Below are positions 9,089-17,976 of a stretch of DNA of 64,000 nt, in pieces. Numbering within the stretch: position 1 is the stretch's first letter; each line of letters opens with the position of its first letter. The position numbers were made by a program, and so were the translations under genes. The stretch comes from G965222535 sp965222535 (GTDB taxonomy: Bacteria; Pseudomonadota; Gammaproteobacteria; HK1): assembly GCA_965222535.1 (NCBI GenBank), contig OZ244957.1:372001-436000 (forward strand). Reading direction: 5' to 3'. The notes under the pieces were generated by a model. It was not told where the DNA came from, ran no database searches, and saw only the letters and a program-made list of their open reading frames with translations.

Positions 9089-9703
9089 TTAAGTTTTGTT
9101 TTGCGCAAGCGCACTGGCGAGTGTTGCTAGGCGCCGACCGAAGGCGACGCACAGCGCGTGTTCTTCAGCATCCAGCAGCGGCTTAGCGGCGGCACCAGAG
9201 AAATGGCTGGGGCCGTATGGCGTCCCGCCGCCGCGGGTAGCCAGCAGGCCGGCTTCGCTATATGGGATGCCAACGATCAACATCCCGTGATGCAGTAGTG
9301 GCAGCATCATTGAGGTGAGGGTGGTCTCCTGCCCGCCATGCAGGCTGCTGGTTGAAGTGAATACCCCAGCGGGTTTGTTGATCAGTGCACCGTTAGTCCA
9401 CAGTGTCGCGGTTTGGTCGAGAAAGTACTTCAGCGGCGCTGCCATATTGCCAAAGCGCGTTGGCGATCCGAGCGCCAAGCCAGCGCATTCCTGCACATCC
9501 GACAGGGTTGCATACGGCGGCCCGCTGGCTGGGACTTCGGGATCAGTCGCCGCAGTCGTGGTGGACACTGCGGGCACGGTGCGCAGGCGCGCCTCCGTGC
9601 TGGTTACCGCATCCACTCCAGTGGCAATCGCACGCGCCATCGCGCTGACGGCACCGTGGCGACTGTAATACAGGATCAAAACAGGGTGGCGCTGACGTTC
9701 CAT
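9089..9703 (-). CDS. wrbA: WrbA-type NAD(P)H:quinone oxidoreductase
   Basis: 204 residues, flavodoxin fold. It reduces quinones with NAD(P)H using FMN. Seen: the N-terminal phosphate-binding loop (YYSRHGAVSAMA), the WrbA signature SPTRFGNMAAPLKYF, and TSTSSLHGGQETT followed by GTPYGPSHFSG. The ATG at 9703 overlaps the tatC stop by one base (TGATG), so it is the last gene of a tatB-tatC-wrbA transcript. The GTG codon just upstream is less likely to be used. Confidence 0.9.
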   Translation of the reverse strand: MERQRHPVLILYYSRHGAVSAMARAIATGVDAVTSTEARLRTVPAVSTTTAATDPEVPASGPPYATLSDVQECAGLALGSPTRFGNMAAPLKYFLDQTATLWTNGALINKPAGVFTSTSSLHGGQETTLTSMMLPLLHHGMLIVGIPYSEAGLLATRGGGTPYGPSHFSGAAAKPLLDAEEHALCVAFGRRLATLASALAQNKT

Positions 9704-10497
9704 CACGATACCGATATGTCTTCGGCTTTCTCGGTGCGCTGCGCTTTATCTTGCGGTATGTAGGTGCGCGACAAAAATAATCCTAACTCAAAAAGCAACC
9801 ACATTGGTACCGCCAACAGGGTCTGTGAGATCATGTCCGGCGGCGTCAGCAACATGCCAAAGACAAAAGCGCCGACGATGATATACGGGCGCTTAGCGGC
9901 CAGTGCGCTGGCGTTGGTGAAACCGCTCCACACGAGTACGAAGGTCACAATCGGCACCTCAAAAGCGAGGCCAAAAGCAAAAAAGATTTTCAGTGTGAAA
10001 TCAAGGTAAGCAGAAATATCGGTCATGATCGCCACCCCTTCTGGCGCAACCGCCTGAAAGAACGCGAACATCAGTGGAAACACGACAAAATAGGCGAACG
10101 CCATGCCGCTGTAAAACAAACCAATGGAACTGCACAGCAAAGGAAACACCAAGCGTTTCTCATGCCGGTACAGCCCAGGGGCAATGAAACCCCAGAAGTG
10201 GTGCAGCGTGAGCGGCATCGTCAGAAAAATCGCTAACACCAACGATAGCTTGAAGGGCGCAAGAAATGGGGAAGCCACCTGAGTGGCGATCATGCTGCCC
10301 CCGGCCGGCATGTGCGCCAACAGAGGGCCCGCTAAGATGGCATAGATGCGATTGGCGAATGGTATCAGGCAGAGCAGCACCGCAACCACCGCGATCACAA
10401 TGCGCACCAACCGAACGCGCAGCTCGATAAGATGCTCAACCAGCGTCATCTCGCCGGTACCGTTTGATTTCCCGCTCTGATGCTGCGGCTCACTCAT
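9703..10497 (-). CDS. tatC: Twin-arginine translocase subunit TatC
   Basis: 264 residues, six hydrophobic segments. TatC is the inner-membrane receptor for RR signal peptides, working with TatA and TatB to export folded proteins. The LVEHLIELRVRL opening and the motif HHFWGFIAPGLYRHEKR (cytoplasmic loop) are diagnostic. It overlaps tatB by 8 bp and wrbA by 1 bp. Confidence 0.97.
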   Translation of the reverse strand: MSEPQHQSGKSNGTGEMTLVEHLIELRVRLVRIVIAVVAVLLCLIPFANRIYAILAGPLLAHMPAGGSMIATQVASPFLAPFKLSLVLAIFLTMPLTLHHFWGFIAPGLYRHEKRLVFPLLCSSIGLFYSGMAFAYFVVFPLMFAFFQAVAPEGVAIMTDISAYLDFTLKIFFAFGLAFEVPIVTFVLVWSGFTNASALAAKRPYIIVGAFVFGMLLTPPDMISQTLLAVPMWLLFELGLFLSRTYIPQDKAQRTEKAEDISVS

Positions 10498-11044
10498 TGG
10501 TTGGCTTGCTGGTCGAGAGCGGGACGGCGGGGCTTTCGGCAGAAATGGGAGGGCTCTCGGTGATGGGCGGTGCTGGCTCGGCTGTAGCCCGTGATGGAGA
10601 AGGCGCTGCCGCGGGGGAGTTGGTTACGCACGCAGCACTTGGCGCAGCGCCGCCGGATGCTGTTGCACTGGGTGCTGCGCCTAGCTCAGCGCTTGGCGCA
10701 GGGCCGCCGCTGGCGGTACCCGATGGCGCGACTGCGGGCACTGCGTCACCCTTGACGGCGGTCACCAATTCGGTGGTTTGTTGGCGCAATGCCCCCGTTG
10801 CCTCGGACAGGATCTCCGTTGGTGCTTTGATCGCACGCTGCAATTCCTGATCTTTCAGCGACTTATTAAACTCATCAACCGCTATCTCGCGTTCGAAATC
10901 GGCCCGCACTGAATTGAGATAGCGGCGCATCTGTCCAATCCACCGTCCTACATCGCGCGCCATCCGCGGCAACCGATCGGGGCCGATAACCAATAAGGCG
11001 ACGATAGCGATGAGCAATAGTTCCCAAAAACCAATATCAAACAC
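10490..11044 (-). CDS. tatB: Sec-independent translocase protein TatB
   Basis: 184 residues beginning with GTG. N-terminal membrane helix with the TatB signature (FDIGFWELLLIAIVALLVIGP), then an amphipathic helix (RLPRMARDVGRWIGQM). The C-terminal 75 residues are low-complexity Pro/Ala/Ser sequence. It forms the substrate receptor with TatC. A 233-bp gap separates it from tatA on the same strand; in many gammaproteobacteria the genes are nearly contiguous. Confidence 0.95.
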   Translation of the reverse strand: MFDIGFWELLLIAIVALLVIGPDRLPRMARDVGRWIGQMRRYLNSVRADFEREIAVDEFNKSLKDQELQRAIKAPTEILSEATGALRQQTTELVTAVKGDAVPAVAPSGTASGGPAPSAELGAAPSATASGGAAPSAACVTNSPAAAPSPSRATAEPAPPITESPPISAESPAVPLSTSKPTNE

Positions 11045-11277
11045 GACAAATCCCGGTTGGTGAGAAGGATGCAGGGCAGCCTAGTCTAGGTGGCGTCTAT
11101 CGATGATGAGACGCGTGGCGCTGACCGTCATCCTAATCGCCGTGGCGTACGAATGATGGAAGCCGCCTGCGGAATGCATCAAAGCCGCGCCCCATCCGGC
11201 GCGATGCGTAGCACCGCCGCGGCTTGCCGCGCTAGGGGCGCATCGCAGCCAGCAACTGGCATTGGTCAAGCGCGTGG

Positions 11278-11544
11278 CTAAACCTTGGTTTTGGTATTGG
11301 CGTCAGCGCTGGTGCTGGCGGCTTTGGCGGCGCTTGCATCGGCTGCGTTGTCCGCTGGTTGCTTCAATTGCGCGGCGACTGTGTCGTTTGATTTGTCCGC
11401 TTGATCGTCGCTTTCTTTGACCGCGCCACGGAAGTTGCGGATTGCGGATCCCAGATCGCCACCGATATTGCGCAACTTTTTAGTGCCAAACAGCAATAAC
11501 ACGATCGCCAGTACGATAGCGAGTTGCCAAACACTGATTCCCAT
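11278..11544 (-). CDS. tatA: Sec-independent translocase protein TatA
   Basis: 88 residues. An N-terminal membrane helix (GISVWQLAIVLAIVLLLFG), the FG hinge and the amphipathic helix TKKLRNIGGDLGSAIRNFR are those of TatA, the pore-forming Tat subunit. The alanine-rich tail is usual. A strong SD (AAGGAGGG) precedes the ATG. It is upstream of tatB on the same strand but separated by 233 bp (11045-11277) in which no gene is seen. Confidence 0.95.
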   Translation of the reverse strand: MGISVWQLAIVLAIVLLLFGTKKLRNIGGDLGSAIRNFRGAVKESDDQADKSNDTVAAQLKQPADNAADASAAKAASTSADANTKTKV

Positions 11545-11645
11545 TTCTTACCCTCCTTCGGCGGATTGATCACAGGTAGAGCGAAAAGCCTGACCTGTGA
11601 GTTTTGCAAGGTGCGCATGGTTTTATGCCCCGGCTTCCTTATTCT

Positions 11646-11700
11646 ACCCCAAGGGAACCGCCAAGCCCCCATCCCATTTCAGGGTTTTCAAAGTTCCCAA
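11646..11700 (+). repeat. Dispersed repeat (family A)
   Basis: CCCCCATCCCATTTCAGGG followed by TTTTCAAAGTTCCC, the family A tail. It lies between the tatA promoter side and the tyrS stop. Confidence 0.7.
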
Positions 11701-11707
11701 GGTGCTG

Positions 11708-12919
11708 TCATTGCTTGGTGTCCGCGGTGCTCACGGTAACGCGCGCGAAACGCCGCTTACCCACCTGCAACACTGAAGTGCATTCCGGTTTCAGCACCAG
11801 CTTCGTATCCTGTACCCGCTCGCCATCGATGCGGACAGCGTTGTTGCGGATCATGCGGATCGCTTCTGAGGTGCTTGGGGTCAGCCCGGCGAGCTTAATC
11901 GCGTTCACCAGCTTTGTCCCGGCGGCCCCAGCGCGCAGCGTGATCTGCGGCATGTTATCGGGCGCTTGCTGCAAGCGGAACTGGCGAATAAAAGCATCGT
12001 TGGCCAGCGCCCCGCTGCCGCTGCCATGGAAGCGGTCGACGATCTCAATCGCCAGCGTCGCTTTGGCATCGCGTGGATGCAGCCTGCCATCGGCAACCTG
12101 GCGGCGCATCAGGGCAATATCTGCGAGCGACTTGCACAGCGACAGCAACTCGTAATAGCGCCACATCAGCGCATCAGAAATTGACATCAGTTTGGCAAAT
12201 ATGCTGTTCGGTGGCTCCGTGATGCCAACCGTGTTGTGCAGCGATTTTGACATCTTCTGCACCCCATCTAGCCCCACAAGGAGCGGCATTGTAAGCGCGA
12301 TCTGAGGCGGCTGACCGGCATTCAGTTGCAGTTGCCTGCCGAGCAGCAAATTGAATTTCTGATCGGTGCCGCCCAGTTCTACATCGGCACGCATGGCGAC
12401 CGAGTCGTAGCCTTGGCACAGCGGGTAAAGGAATTCTTGGATGCTGATAGGGTGTCCAGCGGTGAAGCGTTTGTGAAAGTCGTCACGCTCCAGCATCCGC
12501 GCCACGGTGTATTGGGAGGCGAGTTTAATCATCCCTGCGGCACCGCATTCGCGCATCCAGCGAGAGTTATAAAAAATTTCTACGCGTTCGGCGTCAAGTA
12601 CCTTAAAAGCCTGCTCACAGTAGGTCTTAGTGTTGCTTGCTATTTCTTCGGCGGACAACGGCCTGCGCGTCTTGTCACGCCCCGACGGATCACCGATCAG
12701 CGCGGTGAAATCGCCGATCAGAAACATCGCCAAGTGCCCCAAATCTTGGAATTGGCGCATCTTGTTCAGCAGCACCGTGTGCCCCAGATGCAGATCCGGC
12801 GCAGACGGATCAAAACCTGCCTTGATGCGCAACACCCGCCCCTGCTGGAGACGTGCAACAAGCTCGTCCTGCACCAGGATCTCATCTGCACCACGCTCAA
12901 TCAGCGCCAACGATTCCAT
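11708..12919 (-). CDS. tyrS: Tyrosyl-tRNA synthetase
   Basis: 403 residues, class Ic. It charges tRNA(Tyr). Seen: the HIGH-like motif HLGH at residues 44-47, the tyrosine-pocket region ASQYTVARMLERDDF, the KMSKS loop near residue 232, and a C-terminal S4 RNA-binding domain (NAVRIDGERVQD). The KAGFDPSAPDLHLGH opening is of the TyrZ-like subtype found in many proteobacteria. A hairpin repeat (12938-12976) lies immediately upstream of the start. Confidence 0.97.
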   Translation of the reverse strand: MESLALIERGADEILVQDELVARLQQGRVLRIKAGFDPSAPDLHLGHTVLLNKMRQFQDLGHLAMFLIGDFTALIGDPSGRDKTRRPLSAEEIASNTKTYCEQAFKVLDAERVEIFYNSRWMRECGAAGMIKLASQYTVARMLERDDFHKRFTAGHPISIQEFLYPLCQGYDSVAMRADVELGGTDQKFNLLLGRQLQLNAGQPPQIALTMPLLVGLDGVQKMSKSLHNTVGITEPPNSIFAKLMSISDALMWRYYELLSLCKSLADIALMRRQVADGRLHPRDAKATLAIEIVDRFHGSGSGALANDAFIRQFRLQQAPDNMPQITLRAGAAGTKLVNAIKLAGLTPSTSEAIRMIRNNAVRIDGERVQDTKLVLKPECTSVLQVGKRRFARVTVSTADTKQ

Positions 12920-12937
12920 TACAGGACTCTCTTCAGA

Positions 12938-12976
12938 GCACCTCGAAAAACCAGCTGCGCCAGCTTTCCGAGATGC
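12938..12976. repeat. Palindromic hairpin repeat (family H)
   Basis: GCACCTCGAAAAACCAGCT pairs with the segment containing AGCTTTCCGAGATGC. It falls in the 5' leader of tyrS, about 20 bp before its ATG. Confidence 0.75.
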
Positions 12977-12989
12977 CGGGTTATGGTGT

Positions 12990-13030
12990 TATACTCGTGC
13001 TGCTTGAACATACAGGAAAGGGGTATAACC
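12990..13030 (+). repeat. Dispersed repeat (family C)
   Basis: TATACTCGTGCTGCTTG, then ACAGGAAAGGGGTATAACC. Close relatives are at 45444-45484 and 51923-51962. The rest of the 546-bp gap 12920-13465 holds one hairpin repeat, the promoter at 13289, and otherwise nothing recognisable. Confidence 0.65.
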
Positions 13031-13288
13031 GAAACCTTACTTGTCGGGTTTCGGGCGGTGCTTTGCACCCTTTCGTAGCGTACTTCTTCAAACAAGCGCA
13101 ATGGTTAATGGCTACCCTGATCAGTGCCAAACCTTCGGTCACAGGTAAAGAATGTCTTGTTGGATTGTTCCATCTGAAAAGTGCAGTTTGTGTGCGCTCC
13201 TTATTATAAAATGCTATGTGTTATTTATCAATAGTTAAGTGAATCTTTTCGATGCCGAGCTCACAATTTCAGACTCTGTACACCCGGC

Positions 13289-13317
13289 TTGACAATAGAT
13301 CGCTATGGTGATATAGT
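13289..13317 (+). promoter_or_regulatory. Sigma70-type promoter upstream of the lipase gene
   Basis: TTGACA (13289-13294), a 17-bp spacer and TATAGT (13312-13317) form a near-consensus sigma70 promoter. A transcript would start near 13324 and carry a leader of about 140 nt before the lipase ATG. Confidence 0.7.
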
Positions 13318-13465
13318 GATTCTGCTCATCTCATAGTGGTGAGCGATCCTCAGATCTGTTGTCGGTTGCGGAGCATAACATCTGGTCTATCAGAGTTGCC
13401 GCTTTCTTTGCACCGGCTAAAATACCAACATTCATCTACTACTCTACCTATGAGGGGACTTTATA

Positions 13466-14302
13466 ATGTCTAATCCAAAAAAATCCACGGTGTACACCAC
13501 AAAATATAACAAGGGTAACGCTCTACTGATGGCACATGCTTCGCGTGCGGTATACAAAAAGGAAAAGGAGACTATTCTGAATTATCTGCAAAATCCAATC
13601 AATGACGCTGGATTGGAGCTGAGTGATGTCCATATATATGAGGATAACCAAAGTTTTTCAGCATTAATTGAATGTAAGGAGTGTTTAATATGGGCTTTTC
13701 GTGGAACAGACGATCTCAAAGATTGGTTGGATAACCTCGATATGAGAGATACGGAAGGTGCACTGGGGGAAGTCCATAAAGGGTTCAAGCGAGCATTAGA
13801 TCGGGTATGGGATGATATGTTAGCAACCGCCAAGGAAATTCAACGTAACAATGGGCGCCGGCCAGCGTTTATTACTGGGCACAGTTTGGGTGGTGCAATG
13901 GCATCGCTTGCTGCAGCTCGCTTTGCGAGTATGGATCGTGCTTTTACCTCGTGCTATACCTTTGGATCACCTAGGGCCTTCTCACCCGAGGCTGCGGCTA
14001 AATTTAATGCCTTAGCCAAGGAACGGGTGTTTCGTTTCCAAAACAACAACGACCCCGTAACAAGAATACCCCTTCGTTTGATGGGATTTTCTCATGTTGG
14101 TACTTTTAGGTACATTGATGATAAGAAAAAAATCTGTGATGATCCTGGATTCTGGTATCAGTTTATTGATCAAGTAAAGAGTGCTGCAGACACAGTGATC
14201 AAAGAAATAAAAAATGGGGTATCAATTTCAGATCTAGGCGCTTGTATTCAAGATCATGACATGGCTAACTATATTGAGGCAGTAAATAAAAGCTGCAAGT
14301 GA
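13466..14302 (+). CDS. Class 3 (fungal-type) lipase family protein
   Basis: 278 residues, alpha/beta hydrolase of the lipase_3 family. The nucleophile elbow is GHSLGG with Ser140. Asp196 in NNNDPVTRIP and His264 in DHDMANYI complete the likely triad. The oxyanion segment AFRGT is typical. No signal peptide is visible, so it is probably cytoplasmic or exported by another route. An SD (GAGGGG) precedes the ATG, and a strong promoter lies upstream. Moderately AT-rich and monocistronic. The substrate is unknown; phospholipase effectors in defence systems share this fold, and uvrB and the defence island follow, but that role is speculative. Confidence 0.88.
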   Translation: MSNPKKSTVYTTKYNKGNALLMAHASRAVYKKEKETILNYLQNPINDAGLELSDVHIYEDNQSFSALIECKECLIWAFRGTDDLKDWLDNLDMRDTEGALGEVHKGFKRALDRVWDDMLATAKEIQRNNGRRPAFITGHSLGGAMASLAAARFASMDRAFTSCYTFGSPRAFSPEAAAKFNALAKERVFRFQNNNDPVTRIPLRLMGFSHVGTFRYIDDKKKICDDPGFWYQFIDQVKSAADTVIKEIKNGVSISDLGACIQDHDMANYIEAVNKSCK

Positions 14303-14386
14303 ATTGTTCCGTGCCGGCACCGCACACGCCTTTGACGTATTAAAATAGCTATCCTGCGAGGCTCGTCTATTGCGAGAACAATGACC

Positions 14387-14520
14387 ACTTCCAACAATCA
14401 TTTCATGGTGCCGTTGATCGTCTTTGCCGATCAGAGAATGGCGGAGCAGGTGCTCCTAATTAAAAATAAACAATTCCTTCCCCCAAACCCCCATCCCATT
14501 CAAGGTTTTTCGAGGTTCCC
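14387..14520 (+). repeat. Composite dispersed repeat (family A), 5' of uvrB
   Basis: Contains TTTCATGGTGCCGTTGATCG, GGTGCTCCTAATTAAAAA, TTCCCCCAAACCCCCATCCC and the tail TTTTTCGAGGTTCCC. It ends 8 bp before the uvrB ATG, so the uvrB leader is largely repeat sequence. Confidence 0.85.
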
Positions 14521-14528
14521 ATGAGGAT

Positions 14529-16610
14529 ATGACGCGCTCTACCAGTACCGCCATCACCGCGGTGCGCCAATTGGCCGACTTCGCCCCTGCCGCTAAGCTG
14601 CTGCGCGTACACTCGCACTTTACTCCCGCCGGCGATCAGCCAACCGCGATCACCGCCTTAGCTGAGGGATTAAGCGATGGGCTTATGCACCAGACCCTGC
14701 TGGGCGTCACGGGCTCTGGCAAAACGTTCACCATCGCCGAAGTGATCGAAAGTGAGCAACGACCGACCCTAGTGTTAGCGCCGAATAAAACGTTGGCGGC
14801 GCAGCTCTATGGCGAAATGCGGGAATTCTTTCCTGACAACGCGGTGGAATATTTTGTTTCTTATTACGATTACTATCAGCCGGAGGCGTACGTGCCAGCC
14901 AGCGATATGTATATCGAAAAAGATGCCTCGATCAACGCACACATCGAACAAATGCGCTTGTCCGCAACCAAAGCGTTACTGGAGCGCAGTGATGCGGTTA
15001 TCGTTGGCACCGTATCGGCGATTTACGGCCTTGGCGATCCGCAGACCTTCCATGCCATGATGCTGCATTTACAGTGCGGCGACAACGTTGAACAGCGTAC
15101 ATTGCTGCGCCGTTTAGCTGAGCTACAGTACACGCGCAACGAGGTCGATCTGCAGCGTGGCTGCTACCGTGTGCGCGGCGAGGTGATCGATGTTTATCCC
15201 GCGGAGTCCGAAAAGGAGGCGGTACGCATCGAATTATTTGATGATGAGGTTGAGTTGTTGGCTTATTTTGATCCGCTGACCGGCGAAGTACTGCGCAAAA
15301 CGCCGCGTCTTACGATCTACCCCAAAAACCACTACGTAACCTCCCGCGATATTGTGCTGCAGGCGATTGAAGACATAAAAGTCGAATTAATCGATCGCCT
15401 CAGCTACTTCGAAAAGAACCAGCAGTTGGTCGAGGCGCAGCGCTTAGAACAGCGCACCCGTTTCGATATAGAAATGATGCAGGAACTCGGACACTGCAAA
15501 GGGATCGAGAACTATTCGCGCTTCCTGTCTGGTCGCAGCGCCGGCGAACCACCGCCTACCTTATTTGATTATCTACCGGACAATGCATTGCTGGTGATCG
15601 ACGAGAGCCATGTCACGGTGCCGCAATTAGGAGCGATGTACCGTGGCGATCGGTCACGCAAGGAAACCTTGGTGCAGTACGGCTTCAGGCTACCGTCGGC
15701 ATTGGACAACCGCCCGCTGCGCTTCGATGAGTTTGAGCAGTTGGCACCGCAAACCATCTTCGTCTCCGCAACGCCGGGAGAGTACGAGAAGCAGCACTCC
15801 AGCGGCAGCGTGATCGAGCAGCTCGTGCGCCCGACCGGACTGGTTGATCCATCCGTAACGGTGCGCCCGGCGGTGAGCCAGGTCGATGATCTGCTATCGG
15901 AGATAAATCTTCGCATTGCCGCCGCGGAGCGCGTACTGGTGACCACGCTGACCAAGCGCATGGCCGAAGATCTGACCGACTATCTTGGCGAGCACAACAT
16001 TCGCGTACGGTATTTGCATTCCGATGTGCATACCATCGAACGGGTGGAGATCATTCGCGATTTGCGCATCGGAAAATTCGATGTGTTGGTCGGGATTAAC
16101 CTGCTGCGCGAGGGGCTTGATCTGCCGGAAGTGTCGTTGGTGGCGGTGCTGGATGCGGATAAAGAGGGCTTTTTGCGTTCCGATCGATCATTAATCCAAA
16201 CCATCGGGCGCGCCGCACGCCATCTCAACGGTGCGGCCATCTTATACGCGGACAAAGTAACCGGCTCAATGCAGCGTGCGATGGATGAGACCCAGCGCCG
16301 GCGCCAACGCCAACTCCGCTATAACAAGCAGCATGGCATTACCCCGAAAGGGATCCATAAAAAGGTCACCGACATCTTAGAGGGTGCCAGCAGCACCCCC
16401 TCGGCGACGCGGCGCCAGTTGCAGCAGGTCGCCGAAGAAGCCGCTCGCTACCAAGCGCTGACGCCCCAGGCGCTTGCGCGCCACATCCACCAACTCGAAA
16501 CGCAAATGTATCACCATGCAAAAAACCTTGAATTTGAAGCCGCCGCTGCCGTGCGTGACAAAATTCAGGTATTGCGCGCTCACAGCTTCAAAACCGCACC
16601 ACTCCCCTGA
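14529..16610 (+). CDS. uvrB: Excinuclease ABC subunit B
   Basis: 693 residues, slightly longer than the usual 670. The DNA-damage verification helicase of nucleotide excision repair. Seen: Walker A GVTGSGKT (59-66), the beta-hairpin YYDYYQPEAYVP that inserts between strands, DESH (Walker B), helicase motifs V/VI (GINLLREGLDLPEV, QTIGRAARH), and a C-terminal UVR motif that binds UvrC. The ATG is preceded by GAGG only two bases away, so a GTG slightly downstream is an alternative start. Monocistronic. Confidence 0.97.
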   Translation: MTRSTSTAITAVRQLADFAPAAKLLRVHSHFTPAGDQPTAITALAEGLSDGLMHQTLLGVTGSGKTFTIAEVIESEQRPTLVLAPNKTLAAQLYGEMREFFPDNAVEYFVSYYDYYQPEAYVPASDMYIEKDASINAHIEQMRLSATKALLERSDAVIVGTVSAIYGLGDPQTFHAMMLHLQCGDNVEQRTLLRRLAELQYTRNEVDLQRGCYRVRGEVIDVYPAESEKEAVRIELFDDEVELLAYFDPLTGEVLRKTPRLTIYPKNHYVTSRDIVLQAIEDIKVELIDRLSYFEKNQQLVEAQRLEQRTRFDIEMMQELGHCKGIENYSRFLSGRSAGEPPPTLFDYLPDNALLVIDESHVTVPQLGAMYRGDRSRKETLVQYGFRLPSALDNRPLRFDEFEQLAPQTIFVSATPGEYEKQHSSGSVIEQLVRPTGLVDPSVTVRPAVSQVDDLLSEINLRIAAAERVLVTTLTKRMAEDLTDYLGEHNIRVRYLHSDVHTIERVEIIRDLRIGKFDVLVGINLLREGLDLPEVSLVAVLDADKEGFLRSDRSLIQTIGRAARHLNGAAILYADKVTGSMQRAMDETQRRRQRQLRYNKQHGITPKGIHKKVTDILEGASSTPSATRRQLQQVAEEAARYQALTPQALARHIHQLETQMYHHAKNLEFEAAAAVRDKIQVLRAHSFKTAPLP

Positions 16611-16630
16611 GCCACCCCGTGGCGGGAACG

Positions 16631-16677
16631 ATCCCCCCAAACCCCTCCTCCCATTCAAGGCTTTTCGAGGTTCTCAA
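16631..16677 (+). repeat. Dispersed repeat (family A) supplying the SD of the next gene
   Basis: ATCCCCCCAAACCCCTCCTC, CCATTCAAGG and CTTTTCGAGGTTCTCAA, ending exactly at the ATG at 16678. The GAGG in the tail (16667-16670) stands 7 bases before the ATG and is the best Shine-Dalgarno candidate. Confidence 0.85.
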
Positions 16678-17976
16678 ATGAACGAACACGACCAACAAAT
16701 ACTTGAAGCCGTAAGAAACAAGCCGGGGCAACCAGCAAAGGAGATTGCCGCGCGGCTTGGCCTCGATAAGAGAACCGTCAACGCCGCATTGTATAGACTA
16801 GACAACGAAACCAAACAGGATAAAAATACCGGCCAATGGTATCCGATAGCAGATGATGACGATGATGATGACGATGACGATAAAAAATCCGGTGTTGAAA
16901 TCGAGAAAGACGATCAAGAAGGATCGATCGAGATTCCTTTCGATCCTGAAAAGATAAAAATCCAAACAAAAAATATTGGGATTCAACAACTGATGAATCG
17001 CATCAAGTATGGAGAGATCGACCTTTCCCCGGATTTCCAACGTTTGCGCGGTATTTGGGATGCTGAACGTAAAAGCCGTCTTATAGAATCGCTGCTGCTG
17101 CGGATCCCGATCCCGGTTTTTTACGTTGCCGCAGATCATAGTGACCATTGGGCGGTAGTCGATGGCGTACAACGTATCTCAACCATCCATGGCTATGTGG
17201 TCGATGACAGTACCGAAAAATTGCACGGCTTGGAGTACCTGATTCAATTCAATGGTAAAACATATAATCAACTACCGCGACCGATGCAGCGGCGGATCAG
17301 TGAAACCGAGTTGGTTATAAACGTCATCAGTTCTGAAACGCCGGAAGATGTAAAATTCAATGTGTTCAGCCGTATCAACACCGGTGGACTAAAACTCAAT
17401 TCACAAGAAATAATACACGCGATGTCCAAAGATCCGGCGCGTAGCTATCTAAAAGCACTTGCTGACAGTGAAGAATTTAAAAAAGCCACAGATAATTCTA
17501 TCTCTATAAAAAGAATGGCTGATAGAGAATGTGTACTGCGTTTTCTGACTTTTTATATCAAGCCTTGGGAGGAATATAAAGCCAGTGGTTCTAAAGAAAA
17601 TTTCAGCAAAGCTATTATGAAGAAGGTATATCAAATGAATGATAACCAAAGAGATGAAATCACCAGAGATTTTAAGAAATCAATGCAGGCATCGTTTGAT
17701 CTTTTTGGACCAAAAGCATTTCGTAAACATACCACTAGTTCTACTCGTAGCCCAATAAACAAAGCATTGTTTGAAATATGGAGCGTTCCATTAGCGCGGT
17801 ATTCAGAAGATCAAATAAAAACTCTGATCTCCAATAAAGATGTTATATATAAACAATTTATTGAACTGTGCAAAAATGAGGATTTTTACAATTCAATCAC
17901 CTTATCTACTGGTACCACTCAGAGGGTACGTAAGCGCTTCAGCGCAATCAATGAACTATTAGCGGGGTTTATCTGA
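16678..17976 (+). CDS. Z-alpha-like winged helix fused to DUF262 (first gene of cassette)
   Basis: 432 residues. Residues 1-58 form a winged helix that lines up with Z-DNA/Z-RNA-binding Z-alpha domains: K31, N35, Y39 and W54 fall where human ADAR1 has K169, N173, Y177 and W195, with the same NxxxY spacing and a wing three residues shorter. An acidic linker with ten Asp in a row (59-68) follows. Residues 95-432 are a DUF262/ParB-like domain: SPDFQR (117-122), IESLLLRIPIPVFY and D162-G-x-Q-R166. DUF262 is the GmrS-type NTP-dependent nuclease core of the GmrSD and BrxU families. No DUF1594/HNH C-terminal nuclease domain is visible. The stop overlaps the next gene (TGATG). The C-terminal third is AT-rich. 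A defence role is inference from domain and context. Confidence 0.8.
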   Translation: MNEHDQQILEAVRNKPGQPAKEIAARLGLDKRTVNAALYRLDNETKQDKNTGQWYPIADDDDDDDDDDKKSGVEIEKDDQEGSIEIPFDPEKIKIQTKNIGIQQLMNRIKYGEIDLSPDFQRLRGIWDAERKSRLIESLLLRIPIPVFYVAADHSDHWAVVDGVQRISTIHGYVVDDSTEKLHGLEYLIQFNGKTYNQLPRPMQRRISETELVINVISSETPEDVKFNVFSRINTGGLKLNSQEIIHAMSKDPARSYLKALADSEEFKKATDNSISIKRMADRECVLRFLTFYIKPWEEYKASGSKENFSKAIMKKVYQMNDNQRDEITRDFKKSMQASFDLFGPKAFRKHTTSSTRSPINKALFEIWSVPLARYSEDQIKTLISNKDVIYKQFIELCKNEDFYNSITLSTGTTQRVRKRFSAINELLAGFI

